Shown here piece by piece: positions 7,761 through 14,079 of a stretch of 17,569 nt of DNA. A program made the translations under genes and the position numbers. The notes below the pieces were generated by a model, which saw only the letters and a program-made list of their open reading frames with translations, was not told where the DNA came from and searched no databases. How positions within the stretch are numbered: the stretch's first letter is position 1; the number at the start of each line of letters is the position of its first letter. This stretch comes from Candidatus Nanopelagicales bacterium (GTDB lineage: Bacteria > Actinomycetota > Actinomycetes > S36-B12 > UBA10799), in assembly GCA_025455985.1 (NCBI GenBank), contig JALOLM010000008.1:1-17569 (forward strand), written 5' to 3'.

Positions 7761-9029
7761 TCACCGCAGGAGAAAGTGCGCGGTGAGATCAGCGGCGGCA
7801 CGTTCGGCAGCTGGCGCCTCGGGCCATCCGATCGCAATCGCTCCCAGCGGTTGCCAGGTTGCCGGAACATCGAGCGCAGCGGCCACCACCGGCGGGCAGA
7901 ATACGGTGCTCGAGATCCAGGCCGAGCCCAGCCCCGCAGCTGACAAGGCCACGAGCAGGTTCTCCACCGCAGCACCGCCGGCGACGAGGAACAAGTCCCG
8001 CTCGAAGCCTCTACGGCGCTCATCGGGGTAGTCGTGCGCTGCTCCGGCGAGTTCGCTGAAGGCCAGCACCACCTCCGGGGCGTTCCACAGCACGTCGCCG
8101 CGGCGCACACGCTTGTCAATGGACTCCTGGCTGAACCCGTCGGCGCGCAGGTCCGCAATCCACTGCTCACGCATGGCCCCCAGCACCTGAGCGCGGGCAT
8201 CGCGCAGGAGCACGAAACGCCAGGGCCGGGTGTGGTGAGGGCTCGGAGCGGTGCAGGCTGCGGCCACCGCGTCCTGGATGAACTCCAAGGGCACCGGTTC
8301 GTCGGTGAACGCCCGCACGGTCCGCCGGCCGGTGACGGCCGCCTGTTTGGCCTCGCGGGTGCCGAGGCTGAAGAGGTCCTCTTCACTGGTGCGCACGAGG
8401 TCGGCGGCCGTTCCCGATCCCTCTACGCGCAGCCCGCGGACGACGGCTACGGGGGTGCGTCCGGTCTTGCCCTTGACGAGGTCAGCGGCTGCAGCGATCT
8501 CATCGGCCACCCCGACCTGGGTCATCTCCAGGGTCTGGCCGTTGTCGTCGGGCAGACCGCGCAAGTCGATGAGCGGGCTGATTCCGTGACTGCCGATCGC
8601 GAAGTCGGTGATCCCGACCCGCCAGGGCCGACCGGCGGAGTCGGTGATGACAACGGCCAGCCCGAGCACCTCTGAGATCCGGCGGGCGGATACGTCCGGG
8701 TCCCGTGGCAGGCGCAGCACCCGGGCGGTGTTGGAGCGATCCACCCCGGCCGAGGCCATCACCACACCGAGATGGTTCTCCACGATGCGCAAGTCGCCCC
8801 GCGTCGCCACGGTCCGCACGGTGTCCGCTTCAACGGCCTCATCGCGATCGGCCGCCCACTGCCCCTCGGCTTTGCTGACCACTTTCGAACTGATGACCAG
8901 AATGTCCCCGTCGAGTACGCCCCTGCTGCCGTCCGGCCATTCGACATCACCGAGGGCATCGCGCAGGATCGTCACGAAATCTGCGTCCTCGCCGATCTCC
9001 GGCAGACCGGGGACGGCCACCACCTGCAT
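7761..9029 (-). CDS. fbiB: FbiB: coenzyme F420-0:L-glutamate ligase with C-terminal nitroreductase-like domain
   Basis: Predicted 422-residue cytoplasmic enzyme that adds gamma-linked glutamates to F420-0. The N-terminal CofE-like ligase domain (about 1-235) shows GDILVISSKVVSKAEG near 41-56, RIVENHLGVVMASAGVDRSNT, VVITDSAGRPWRVGITD and VADEIAAAADLVKGKT. The C-terminal FMN-binding nitroreductase-like domain (about 238-420) starts at GRRTVRAF and includes APSPHHTRPWRFVLL and GLGSAWISSTVF. This two-domain form is typical of actinobacteria; in mycobacteria the second domain is tied to reduction of dehydro-F420-0 and to longer glutamate tails. The start overlaps the fbiA stop as TGATG (ATG 9029); GTG 9032 is one codon upstream. 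The pair is clearly co-transcribed and probably translationally coupled. Confidence 0.96.
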   Translation of the reverse strand: MQVVAVPGLPEIGEDADFVTILRDALGDVEWPDGSRGVLDGDILVISSKVVSKAEGQWAADRDEAVEADTVRTVATRGDLRIVENHLGVVMASAGVDRSNTARVLRLPRDPDVSARRISEVLGLAVVITDSAGRPWRVGITDFAIGSHGISPLIDLRGLPDDNGQTLEMTQVGVADEIAAAADLVKGKTGRTPVAVVRGLRVEGSGTAADLVRTSEEDLFSLGTREAKQAAVTGRRTVRAFTDEPVPLEFIQDAVAAACTAPSPHHTRPWRFVLLRDARAQVLGAMREQWIADLRADGFSQESIDKRVRRGDVLWNAPEVVLAFSELAGAAHDYPDERRRGFERDLFLVAGGAAVENLLVALSAAGLGSAWISSTVFCPPVVAAALDVPATWQPLGAIAIGWPEAPAAERAAADLTAHFLLR

Positions 9030-9970
9030 CACAATACGAACCGCACGGTCTGCTCGGCCAGGTTCGCGGCGGCCTGCTGATCAGTCATGATCGTCGCGGT
9101 GGCCAGGCTCTTCGGGAATCCCGCAGGTGGTTCATCGCCTGACTCGTGGACCCAGGCGTCGAGGAGTCCTCCGTCTGCCCGCGGGCCGTAGTGCCCTGCC
9201 ACTCCCGCAGCAGTGGCGGGGACGCCGATCGTGGCCAGGCACTTGTCCGCCATGCCCTTCAGAGGCCGGCCACCGACGATCCCGGAGACCCCTACGACCG
9301 GAGCCGGTGTCCGCGTCAGGGCCTCGCGGATCCCGGGCACTGTCACGATCGGGCCGATGCTGACCACGGGATTGGACGGTGGGAGGACCACGACGTCGGC
9401 ACCGGCGATCGCCTCCAGGACCCCTGGTGCCGGCGCGGCCTCGTCGATGCCCACATAGCGGAACTCGCGCGCCGGGATGCCCGCCTGCATCTGCACCCAC
9501 CACTGCTGGAAATGGATGGCGCTGCGGCCTTCCGGGAGATCCACGACCACGTGGGTCTCCACCCGCTCGTTGGTCATGGGCAGCAGGTGCACGCCGGGGT
9601 TCCAGCGTTTGCACAAGGCCTCGGTCACCACGTCCAGGCCGAAGCCCGCCGCCAGCATCTGGGTGCGGACCAGGTGGGTGGCGATGTCACGGTCACCGAG
9701 GGTGAACCACAGCGGCGGCACGCCGTAGATGCCAAGTTCTTCCAGGACGCTGTAGGTCTCTTGATCGCGTCCCCAGCCACGGGCCGTGTCGATCCCGCCG
9801 CCCAGGGTGTACATGATCGTGTCCAGGTCCGGACACACCTTCAGCCCGTGCAGCCAGATGTCGTCCGCGGTGTTGCCGATGACGGTGATCTGGTCGTCGG
9901 GGAACGCAGCGCGTAGGCCCTGGAGGAAACGCGCGCCGCCCACGCCGCCGGCCAGCACCGTGATCTGCAT
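9029..9970 (-). CDS. fbiA: FbiA/CofD: 2-phospho-L-lactate (or phosphoenolpyruvate-derived) transferase of F420 synthesis
   Basis: Predicted 313-residue cytoplasmic transferase that joins FO to the guanylylated three-carbon unit, giving F420-0 or its dehydro form. The N-terminal glycine loop AGGVGGARF (7-15) binds the nucleotide. IGNTADDIW at 31-39 carries the metal-binding D36-D37. CPDLDTIMYTLGGGID at 46-61, RGWG, FTLGDRDIATH and LPPSNPVVSIGPI further on are CofD family marks. Length matches the family. ATG 9970 is preceded by a good ribosome site (GAAGGTGAA, about 5 nt away), so unlike several neighbours this gene has a leader. It opens the fbiA-fbiB unit and diverges from fbiC across 37 bp. 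In mycobacteria the donor comes from FbiD using phosphoenolpyruvate; no FbiD is in this window. Confidence 0.96.
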   Translation of the reverse strand: MQITVLAGGVGGARFLQGLRAAFPDDQITVIGNTADDIWLHGLKVCPDLDTIMYTLGGGIDTARGWGRDQETYSVLEELGIYGVPPLWFTLGDRDIATHLVRTQMLAAGFGLDVVTEALCKRWNPGVHLLPMTNERVETHVVVDLPEGRSAIHFQQWWVQMQAGIPAREFRYVGIDEAAPAPGVLEAIAGADVVVLPPSNPVVSIGPIVTVPGIREALTRTPAPVVGVSGIVGGRPLKGMADKCLATIGVPATAAGVAGHYGPRADGGLLDAWVHESGDEPPAGFPKSLATATIMTDQQAAANLAEQTVRFVL

Positions 9971-9995
9971 CCGTTCACCTTCCAGCGCGCTCGTT

Positions 9996-10001
9996 TAGGC
10001 T
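9996..10001 (+). promoter_or_regulatory. -10 box of a likely leaderless promoter (fbiC)
   Basis: TAGGCT is followed by exactly 6 nt and the GTG at 10008. The identical hexamer and spacing recur before the Trm112-like gene. No Shine-Dalgarno sequence or -35 box is evident. Confidence 0.6.
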
Positions 10002-10007
10002 TCAGAG

Positions 10008-12530
10008 GTGACTCTACGTCGGGTGCTGGCCCGCGCCGAACGCGCCGTTTCCCTCGACCTCAACGAGGTCGTTGCGCTGCTCGGCGCCCGCGACGACGAT
10101 CTTCGGGCACTGTGCGAGATCGCTGCGGGGATGCGTGACCGGGCCACCGGCACGGTGACCTACTCGCCGAAGGTCTTCCTCCCGGTCACACATCTGTGCC
10201 GCGATCGCTGCCACTACTGCACGTTCGCCACCGACCCGGCCACGCTGCGACGCACCGGCCGGGCACCGTTCCTGGAGATCGACGAGGCGGTGGCGGTCGC
10301 CGCTGAAGGCGCCAAGGCGGGGTGTGCCGAGGCGCTGCTCACCCTCGGCGATACCCCCGAGGACCGGTGGCCGGTCGCCCGGGAATGGCTCGATGAGCGC
10401 GGTTACGACAGCACTTCGGACTACGTGCGGGCCGTGGCGATCGCCGTTCTGGAACGCACGGGCCTGCTGCCGCACGCCAATCCAGGGGTCATGACCTGGG
10501 AACAATTGATGCGACTGCGTCCGGTCGCACCCAGCATGGGCATGATGCTGGAGACCACCTCATCGCGGCTGTTCGAGACGCCCGGCGAGGTTCACTATGG
10601 ATCGCCGGACAAGAATCCGCAGGTGCGCCTGCGGGTGTTGCGCGACGCCGGGCGGCTCGCGATCCCGTTCACCACTGGTCTGCTGATCGGCATCGGCGAA
10701 ACGCTGGCTGAGCGCGCGGACTCGCTGCTGGCGCTCCGTACCGTTGAGCGGGAGTTCCACGGGATCCAGGAAGTCATCATCCAGAACTTCCGGGCCAAGC
10801 CGGGCACGGCTATGGCCGGTAGCCGCGACGCTGATCTCCAGGAGTACCTGGCAGCGATCGCGACTGCCCGGGTGGTGCTCGGCTCGTCGGTGCATCTGCA
10901 GGCGCCGCCGAACCTCACCGATGAGGCCGAACTGGCGCAGTTGCTGGCCGCCGGGATCGACGACTGGGGCGGGGTCAGCCCGGTGACCGCGGACTTCGTC
11001 AACCCCGAGCGCCCCTGGCCCAGCATCGAGACCTTGCGCGAGGTCACCACCGCCTCCGGGCTGGAGCTACGGCCCCGGCTGACGATCCATCCCGAGTTCA
11101 TCGCCCGCGGCGACGCCTGGCTGGACCCACGGCTCAAGCCGTTCGTCGCAGCGTTGGCCGACTCCTCCGGGCTGCTCGACCCGCAGCGGCGCCCGACGGG
11201 ACGGCCATGGCAGGAGGAGGTCGACTACGAGGGCTTCGCCGCCGCCGGGTCCGGTCGCACCGACCTCGCGGTCACCATCGACATCCGGGGTCGCGACAGC
11301 GAGCGCCGCTCCGACTTCGACACCGCCTTCGGGTCGTGGGAGGCGCTGTCGACCGGCAACGGCCCCGCCGTACACGTCGGCGATTTCGGCAAGGCCCTGG
11401 ACCTGGCTTTGGCAGACCCCGCAGCGCTGGCCGACGAGGCACACGAGGACCTGGCGCTTGCCCTGTTCGCGGCCACCGGCGATCAGGTGGCCCTCGTCGC
11501 CGGGGTCGCCGACGACCTGCGCCGCCGCCGGGTGGGCGACGAGGTCACCTATGTCGTGAACCGGAACATCAACTTCACCAACGTCTGCTACACGGGTTGC
11601 CGCTTCTGCGCCTTCGCCCAACGTGAGTCGGATGCCGATGCCTTCACGCTCAGCAGTGATGAGATCGCCGGGCGGGTGCGGGAGGCGGTCGCTGCGGGGG
11701 CCACGGAGATCTGCATGCAAGGTGGAATCCATCCGCGGCTGCCCGGCACTGCGTACTTCGACCTCGCGCGCACCGTGAAGACCGCCGACCCCGGCATACA
11801 TCTGCACGCCTTCAGCCCGATGGAGGTCGTCAACGGTGCCACCCGCTGCGACCTGTCGGTGGGCGAGTTCCTCGCCAGGGCCAAGGATGCCGGCCTCGAC
11901 TCGATCCCCGGCACGGCCGCCGAGATCCTCGACGACGATGTGCGGTGGGTGCTCACGAAGGGGAAGTTGCCCACCAGCGCTTGGGTCGAGGTGGTGACCG
12001 AGGCGCACCGCCTGGGTCTGCCGTCGAGTTCCACGATGATGTACGGCCACGTCGACACCCCCGTGCACTGGGTGCGGCATCTGCGCCTGCTGCGCCGGAT
12101 CCAGGAGCAGACCGGCGGCTTCACCGAGTTCGTCGGCCTGCCCTTCGTGCACAACAACGCGCCCCTGTACTTGGCCGGCAAGGCCCGGGCTGGTTCCACG
12201 GTCCGCGAGGACATCCTGGTGACCGCCATGGCCAGGCTGATGCTCGACGGTGCGATCGACAACATCCAGGTCTCCTGGGTCAAACTCGGCCCAGCTGGTG
12301 CGGCCCACCTGCTGGCCGCCGGCGCCAACGACCTGGGCGGAACCCTGATGGAGGAGACCATCAGCCGGATGGCTGGTTCAGCGCACGGATCCTCGGTCAG
12401 CGTCGAGCAGCTGCACCAGATGGCTGCGCTGGCCGGTCGGCCGGCCCGGCAGCGCACGACGGGGTACGGCCAGCCCAGTCCGGATCCCCACGCCGGATCG
12501 GATCGGGCTGCCCGAATGCGATTGCACTGA
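10008..12530 (+). CDS. fbiC: FbiC: bifunctional FO synthase (CofG-CofH fusion)
   Basis: Predicted 840-residue cytoplasmic enzyme making the deazaflavin FO, the F420 chromophore, from tyrosine and 5-amino-6-ribitylamino-uracil in two radical-SAM steps. Each half has its own CxxxCxxC cluster motif: LCRDRCHYC in the CofG-like half (C64, C68, C71) and CYTGCRFC in the CofH-like half (C527, C531, C534). Supporting segments are TLGDTPEDRW and EVIIQNFRAKPGTAM in the first half, and EICMQGGIHP and DSIPGTAAEILDD in the second. A linker at about 400-510 joins the halves, and a short basic tail ends the protein. Length is close to the roughly 856 residues I recall for mycobacterial FbiC. Start GTG 10008 fits a leaderless mRNA. 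In M. tuberculosis fbiC lies far from fbiAB; here it is adjacent and divergent. Confidence 0.97.
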   Translation: MTLRRVLARAERAVSLDLNEVVALLGARDDDLRALCEIAAGMRDRATGTVTYSPKVFLPVTHLCRDRCHYCTFATDPATLRRTGRAPFLEIDEAVAVAAEGAKAGCAEALLTLGDTPEDRWPVAREWLDERGYDSTSDYVRAVAIAVLERTGLLPHANPGVMTWEQLMRLRPVAPSMGMMLETTSSRLFETPGEVHYGSPDKNPQVRLRVLRDAGRLAIPFTTGLLIGIGETLAERADSLLALRTVEREFHGIQEVIIQNFRAKPGTAMAGSRDADLQEYLAAIATARVVLGSSVHLQAPPNLTDEAELAQLLAAGIDDWGGVSPVTADFVNPERPWPSIETLREVTTASGLELRPRLTIHPEFIARGDAWLDPRLKPFVAALADSSGLLDPQRRPTGRPWQEEVDYEGFAAAGSGRTDLAVTIDIRGRDSERRSDFDTAFGSWEALSTGNGPAVHVGDFGKALDLALADPAALADEAHEDLALALFAATGDQVALVAGVADDLRRRRVGDEVTYVVNRNINFTNVCYTGCRFCAFAQRESDADAFTLSSDEIAGRVREAVAAGATEICMQGGIHPRLPGTAYFDLARTVKTADPGIHLHAFSPMEVVNGATRCDLSVGEFLARAKDAGLDSIPGTAAEILDDDVRWVLTKGKLPTSAWVEVVTEAHRLGLPSSSTMMYGHVDTPVHWVRHLRLLRRIQEQTGGFTEFVGLPFVHNNAPLYLAGKARAGSTVREDILVTAMARLMLDGAIDNIQVSWVKLGPAGAAHLLAAGANDLGGTLMEETISRMAGSAHGSSVSVEQLHQMAALAGRPARQRTTGYGQPSPDPHAGSDRAARMRLH
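10011..10016 (-). promoter_or_regulatory. Possible -10 box for the fbiA-fbiB unit, inside the fbiC start
   Basis: TAGAGT on the minus strand overlaps fbiC codons 2-3. A transcript starting about 7 nt downstream would give a leader of roughly 34 nt containing the fbiA ribosome site. The same hexamer serves as the proposed -10 of the metallopeptidase gene. No -35 box is seen. Confidence 0.35.
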
Positions 12531-12563
12531 CGCCGTCCCGACCTGCCCGGTCACACTGCGTCA
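12528..12563 (+). terminator. Possible weak terminator after fbiC
   Basis: An outer 6-bp stem (TGACGC with GCGTCA, starting at the fbiC stop codon) encloses an inner 4-bp stem (GACC with GGTC, loop TGCCC). An A-rich stretch follows rather than a T-run, so termination here is uncertain. Confidence 0.2.
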
Positions 12564-12598
12564 ACTGGTCACAAAACACCCATAACGGTCTTTCGGCC

Positions 12599-12615
12599 GC
12601 AATTCAGGGCAATTC
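12599..12615 (+). repeat. Tandem 7-bp direct repeat with 10-bp period upstream of whiB
   Basis: GCAATTC occurs at 12599-12605 and 12609-12615. The copies start exactly 10 bp apart, about one helical turn, in an AT-richer stretch of the 290-bp upstream region. That arrangement suits two protein subunits on one face of the DNA. Confidence 0.4.
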
Positions 12616-12654
12616 TTGGCACATTCGGCGTGTCCGCTTGCAACTGCGGCGTGG

Positions 12655-12663
12655 TTATCCACA
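12655..12663 (+). promoter_or_regulatory. Perfect DnaA box upstream of whiB
   Basis: TTATCCACA is the exact consensus DnaA-binding 9-mer. It lies 39 bp before the proposed -35 box of whiB. No second box was seen nearby and no dnaA or dnaN gene is present, so it is more likely a regulatory or titration site than an origin. Confidence 0.5.
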
Positions 12664-12701
12664 GATTCCCTCGTCCGAACGGGCCATTCTCGGGGTTCCG
12701 G

Positions 12702-12730
12702 TTGAGCCGCTACTTACGGCCATGTAATTT
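12702..12730 (+). promoter_or_regulatory. Promoter of the whiB-family gene
   Basis: TTGAGC (12702-12707) and TAATTT (12725-12730) are separated by exactly 17 bp, the ideal -35/-10 spacing. It is the only promoter in the window where both boxes are convincing. It implies a leader of about 80 nt before the WhiB ATG. Confidence 0.6.
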
Positions 12731-12735
12731 CAACC

Positions 12736-12906
12736 ATGTTGTCCTCAGCGACAGGGTTTGCCGCTGAAGGCAAGAAGGAAGTCACATCCAAGCGCACCGG
12801 GGCGCGAGAGTGGAGGAAATATGGAGTCGATCGTCCGATTGCCGTTGTCGGAAACCGAGGAATTGAGTTGGCAGGAGCGGGCACTGTGTGCCGAGACCGA
12901 TCCTGA
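12736..12906 (+). CDS. Possible leaderless upstream ORF overlapping the whiB start
   Basis: An ATG lies 5 nt after the TAATTT -10 box, so it could be at or within one or two bases of the transcript's 5' end. The frame runs 56 codons and stops 86 nt inside whiB, in a different frame. The peptide shows no recognisable domain. Translation of it could interfere with or couple to WhiB synthesis. Existence as a translated ORF is a guess from geometry only. Confidence 0.2.
   Translation: MLSSATGFAAEGKKEVTSKRTGAREWRKYGVDRPIAVVGNRGIELAGAGTVCRDRS
12743..12770 (+). other. Hairpin in the whiB leader
   Basis: CCT-CAGCG pairs with CGCTG-A-AGG, an 8-bp stem with one bulged A around an 11-nt loop, just after the expected transcription start. 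It does not cover the ribosome site at 12812-12816. It could affect stability or translation of the leader. Confidence 0.3.
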
Positions 12907-13078
12907 GTCTTTCTTCCCCGAGAAGGGCGGTTCGACTCGCGAAGCCAAGCGGATCTGCGGCACCTGCGAGGTGCGCCGGGAGTGCCTGGAGTATGCATTG
13001 GAGAACGACGAGCGCTTCGGTATCTGGGGCGGTTTGTCTGAGCGGGAGCGCCGACGCCTCAAGCGCGCTGCTGGCTGA
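12821..13078 (+). CDS. whiB2: WhiB-family iron-sulphur transcription regulator (WhiB2/WhmD-like)
   Basis: Predicted 85-residue cytoplasmic regulator binding a [4Fe-4S] cluster. The four cluster cysteines are C23, then C46, C49 and C55 in the CGTCEVRREC pattern. GIWGG at 67-71 is the family turn that contacts the sigma factor, and a basic tail (RERRRLKRAAG) supplies DNA binding. WhiB2/WhmD proteins act in septation and cell division in mycobacteria, and WhiB in sporulation septation in Streptomyces. The WhiB2 assignment rests on its place between the fbi genes and the metallopeptidase/DUF3499/manB group, as in M. tuberculosis Rv3260c. ATG 12821 is chosen over an upstream in-frame start at 12758 because GGAGG lies 4 nt before it and family proteins start here. 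It is monocistronic: its own promoter precedes it and a strong terminator follows. Confidence 0.95.
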   Translation: MESIVRLPLSETEELSWQERALCAETDPESFFPEKGGSTREAKRICGTCEVRRECLEYALENDERFGIWGGLSERERRRLKRAAG

Positions 13079-13127
13079 AATCCCAGTTCTTCCCCACTTT
13101 CTTCCCCGAGAAATCAATACAGACATC

Positions 13128-13162
13128 AAAGGACGGCTCGCCAGCGTGGTGAGCCGTCCTTT
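13128..13162 (+). terminator. Strong intrinsic-type hairpin after whiB
   Basis: AAAGGACGGCTC (13128-13139) pairs perfectly with GAGCCGTCCTTT (13151-13162). The loop can pair further (G-T, then CCA with TGG), giving about 16 pairs and a GCG triloop. It begins 49 nt after the WhiB stop. A/T ends on both arms allow action on either strand, although the following T-run is short. Confidence 0.85.
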
Positions 13163-13176
13163 GTCGTACCCGGCGT

Positions 13177-13182
13177 TAGAGT
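13177..13182 (+). promoter_or_regulatory. -10 box of a likely leaderless promoter (metallopeptidase-family gene)
   Basis: TAGAGT is followed by exactly 7 nt and the ATG at 13190. It starts 14 nt after the whiB terminator. The -35 region would fall within the terminator stem and shows no consensus. Confidence 0.55.
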
Positions 13183-13189
13183 CGGCCAC

Positions 13190-13666
13190 ATGTTGATGCG
13201 TGTGGGGCACCGTTCCGGGCAGCCGACCCGGCCGGACCCTGGTCCCGCAGTCGTATGGTCCGATGCCGCCGCCAGGATGCGGGCGCGCCGCCGGGATCGT
13301 CGGGGCCGCGGTGTGCGCGGACCCATGGCACCCCGGGCCGTGCCGCTGTCGCGCAGCCGGTCCGATCAGTTCGACGAGCAGGTGCTGGTGGCCTGGGACC
13401 GGCTGGCGGCCGGTCACCCCGAACTGGAGTTCATCGAGGTGGCGGTCAGTGATGTCCCGGAACCGGACGAACCCCATCTGGCGGTGTTCGATCCGGCGGA
13501 CGCGGGCCTACCAGCCCGGATCACCGTGTACCGGTGGGCCCTGGAACTGCGAGCCGGCACCACTGCCGGGCGCAACCGCCTGCTCAAGGATGTGCTGGCG
13601 GAGTTGGCGGGAGCCTTCCTGGGTCGCAGCGCCGAGCGCATCGATCCGGAGTACCCGCGTGTCTGA
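13190..13666 (+). CDS. Metallopeptidase-family protein (Rv3259-like) lacking the HExxH motif
   Basis: Predicted 158-residue protein of the actinobacterial minimal-zincin (DUF1025-like) family; function unknown. The family part begins at RRRDRRGRGVRGPMAP (from about residue 33), followed by SRSDQFDEQVLVAWDRL, EFIEVAVSDVP, PARITVYRWALELRAGTT and the C-terminal helix RNRLLKDVLAELAGAFLG, ending IDPEYPRV. In the family the last helix carries HExxH or an actinobacterial HE variant. Here those places are K133, D134 and A137, so zinc catalysis is unlikely. The first 30 or so residues are not conserved in relatives I recall, but ATG 13190 matches the leaderless geometry (TAGAGT plus 7 nt). ATG 13277 is an alternative start nearer the conserved region. 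A 43-bp gap separates it from the DUF3499 gene, which has its own -10 box. Confidence 0.85.
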   Translation: MLMRVGHRSGQPTRPDPGPAVVWSDAAARMRARRRDRRGRGVRGPMAPRAVPLSRSRSDQFDEQVLVAWDRLAAGHPELEFIEVAVSDVPEPDEPHLAVFDPADAGLPARITVYRWALELRAGTTAGRNRLLKDVLAELAGAFLGRSAERIDPEYPRV

Positions 13667-13697
13667 GGTCCGTTCCGAGGGCGTCGCAGGTGCCGGT

Positions 13698-13703
13698 TAC
13701 CGT
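13698..13703 (+). promoter_or_regulatory. -10 box of a likely leaderless promoter (DUF3499 gene)
   Basis: TACCGT is followed by exactly 6 nt and the GTG at 13710. There is no Shine-Dalgarno sequence before the GTG. Confidence 0.5.
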
Positions 13704-13709
13704 GGCCAC

Positions 13710-14069
13710 GTGAACGCCCGTCGCTGCTCCCGGCCATCGTGTCGCCGCCAGGCCGTCTCGACGCTGACCTACGTCTACGCCGAATCCACCGCCGTGCTCG
13801 GACCCCTTGCCACGTTCGCCGAGCCTCACTCCTACGACCTGTGCGACGAGCACTCCTCAAGGCTGACGGCACCGCGCGGCTGGGAGGTTGTGCGCCTCGA
13901 CCCCGACCCGGAAGCGCTGCAGCCGTCGAAGGATGATCTGCAGGCGCTGGCCGATGCTGTACGTTCGGCCGCCCGTCCGGCATCGACGGCCCCCACGGTC
14001 GCGGAGGAAGCAGGCCAACTCACGGTCGGTGGAAAAGGTCATCTGCGCGTGCTGCGCCCGATCGAATAG
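13710..14069 (+). CDS. DUF3499-family protein with putative zinc site
   Basis: Predicted 119-residue cytoplasmic protein of unknown function, conserved in actinobacteria (Rv3258c position in M. tuberculosis). The N-terminus RRCSRPSCRR gives C6 and C11, and YDLCDEH at 42-48 gives C45 and H48, together a plausible four-ligand zinc site. AVSTLTYVYAESTAVLGPL between them is the conserved core strand region, and LTAPRGWEVVRL follows. The last 55 residues are low-complexity and variable. The reading frame is open far upstream (from 13200) over the metallopeptidase gene in another frame; that part is a shadow. GTG 13710 is chosen because the conserved family sequence begins there and the leaderless -10 box precedes it. 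The TAG stop is part of the next gene's proposed -10 box. Confidence 0.9.
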   Translation: MNARRCSRPSCRRQAVSTLTYVYAESTAVLGPLATFAEPHSYDLCDEHSSRLTAPRGWEVVRLDPDPEALQPSKDDLQALADAVRSAARPASTAPTVAEEAGQLTVGGKGHLRVLRPIE

Positions 14070-14072
14070 CCT
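14067..14072 (+). promoter_or_regulatory. -10 box of a likely leaderless promoter (phosphomannomutase gene)
   Basis: TAGCCT is followed by exactly 7 nt and the ATG at 14080. Its first three bases are the stop codon of the DUF3499 gene. Confidence 0.55.
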
Positions 14073-14079
14073 GACGGGC

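Noticed and set aside
11067..12308. 413-residue open frame antisense to fbiC
   Set aside because: The opposite strand carries the CofH cysteine motif and family sequence; the antisense product looks like a shadow with no recognisable motif.
12758..12820. Upstream in-frame start for WhiB adding 21 residues
   Set aside because: No ribosome site precedes it, while GGAGG precedes ATG 12821, where family proteins normally begin.
12531..12820. Replication origin suggested by the DnaA box
   Set aside because: Only one box was found, and there is no AT-rich unwinding region, dnaA or dnaN.
13200..13709. Upstream extension of the DUF3499 reading frame
   Set aside because: It overlaps the metallopeptidase gene in another frame, and the conserved DUF3499 sequence begins at GTG 13710 right after a -10 box.
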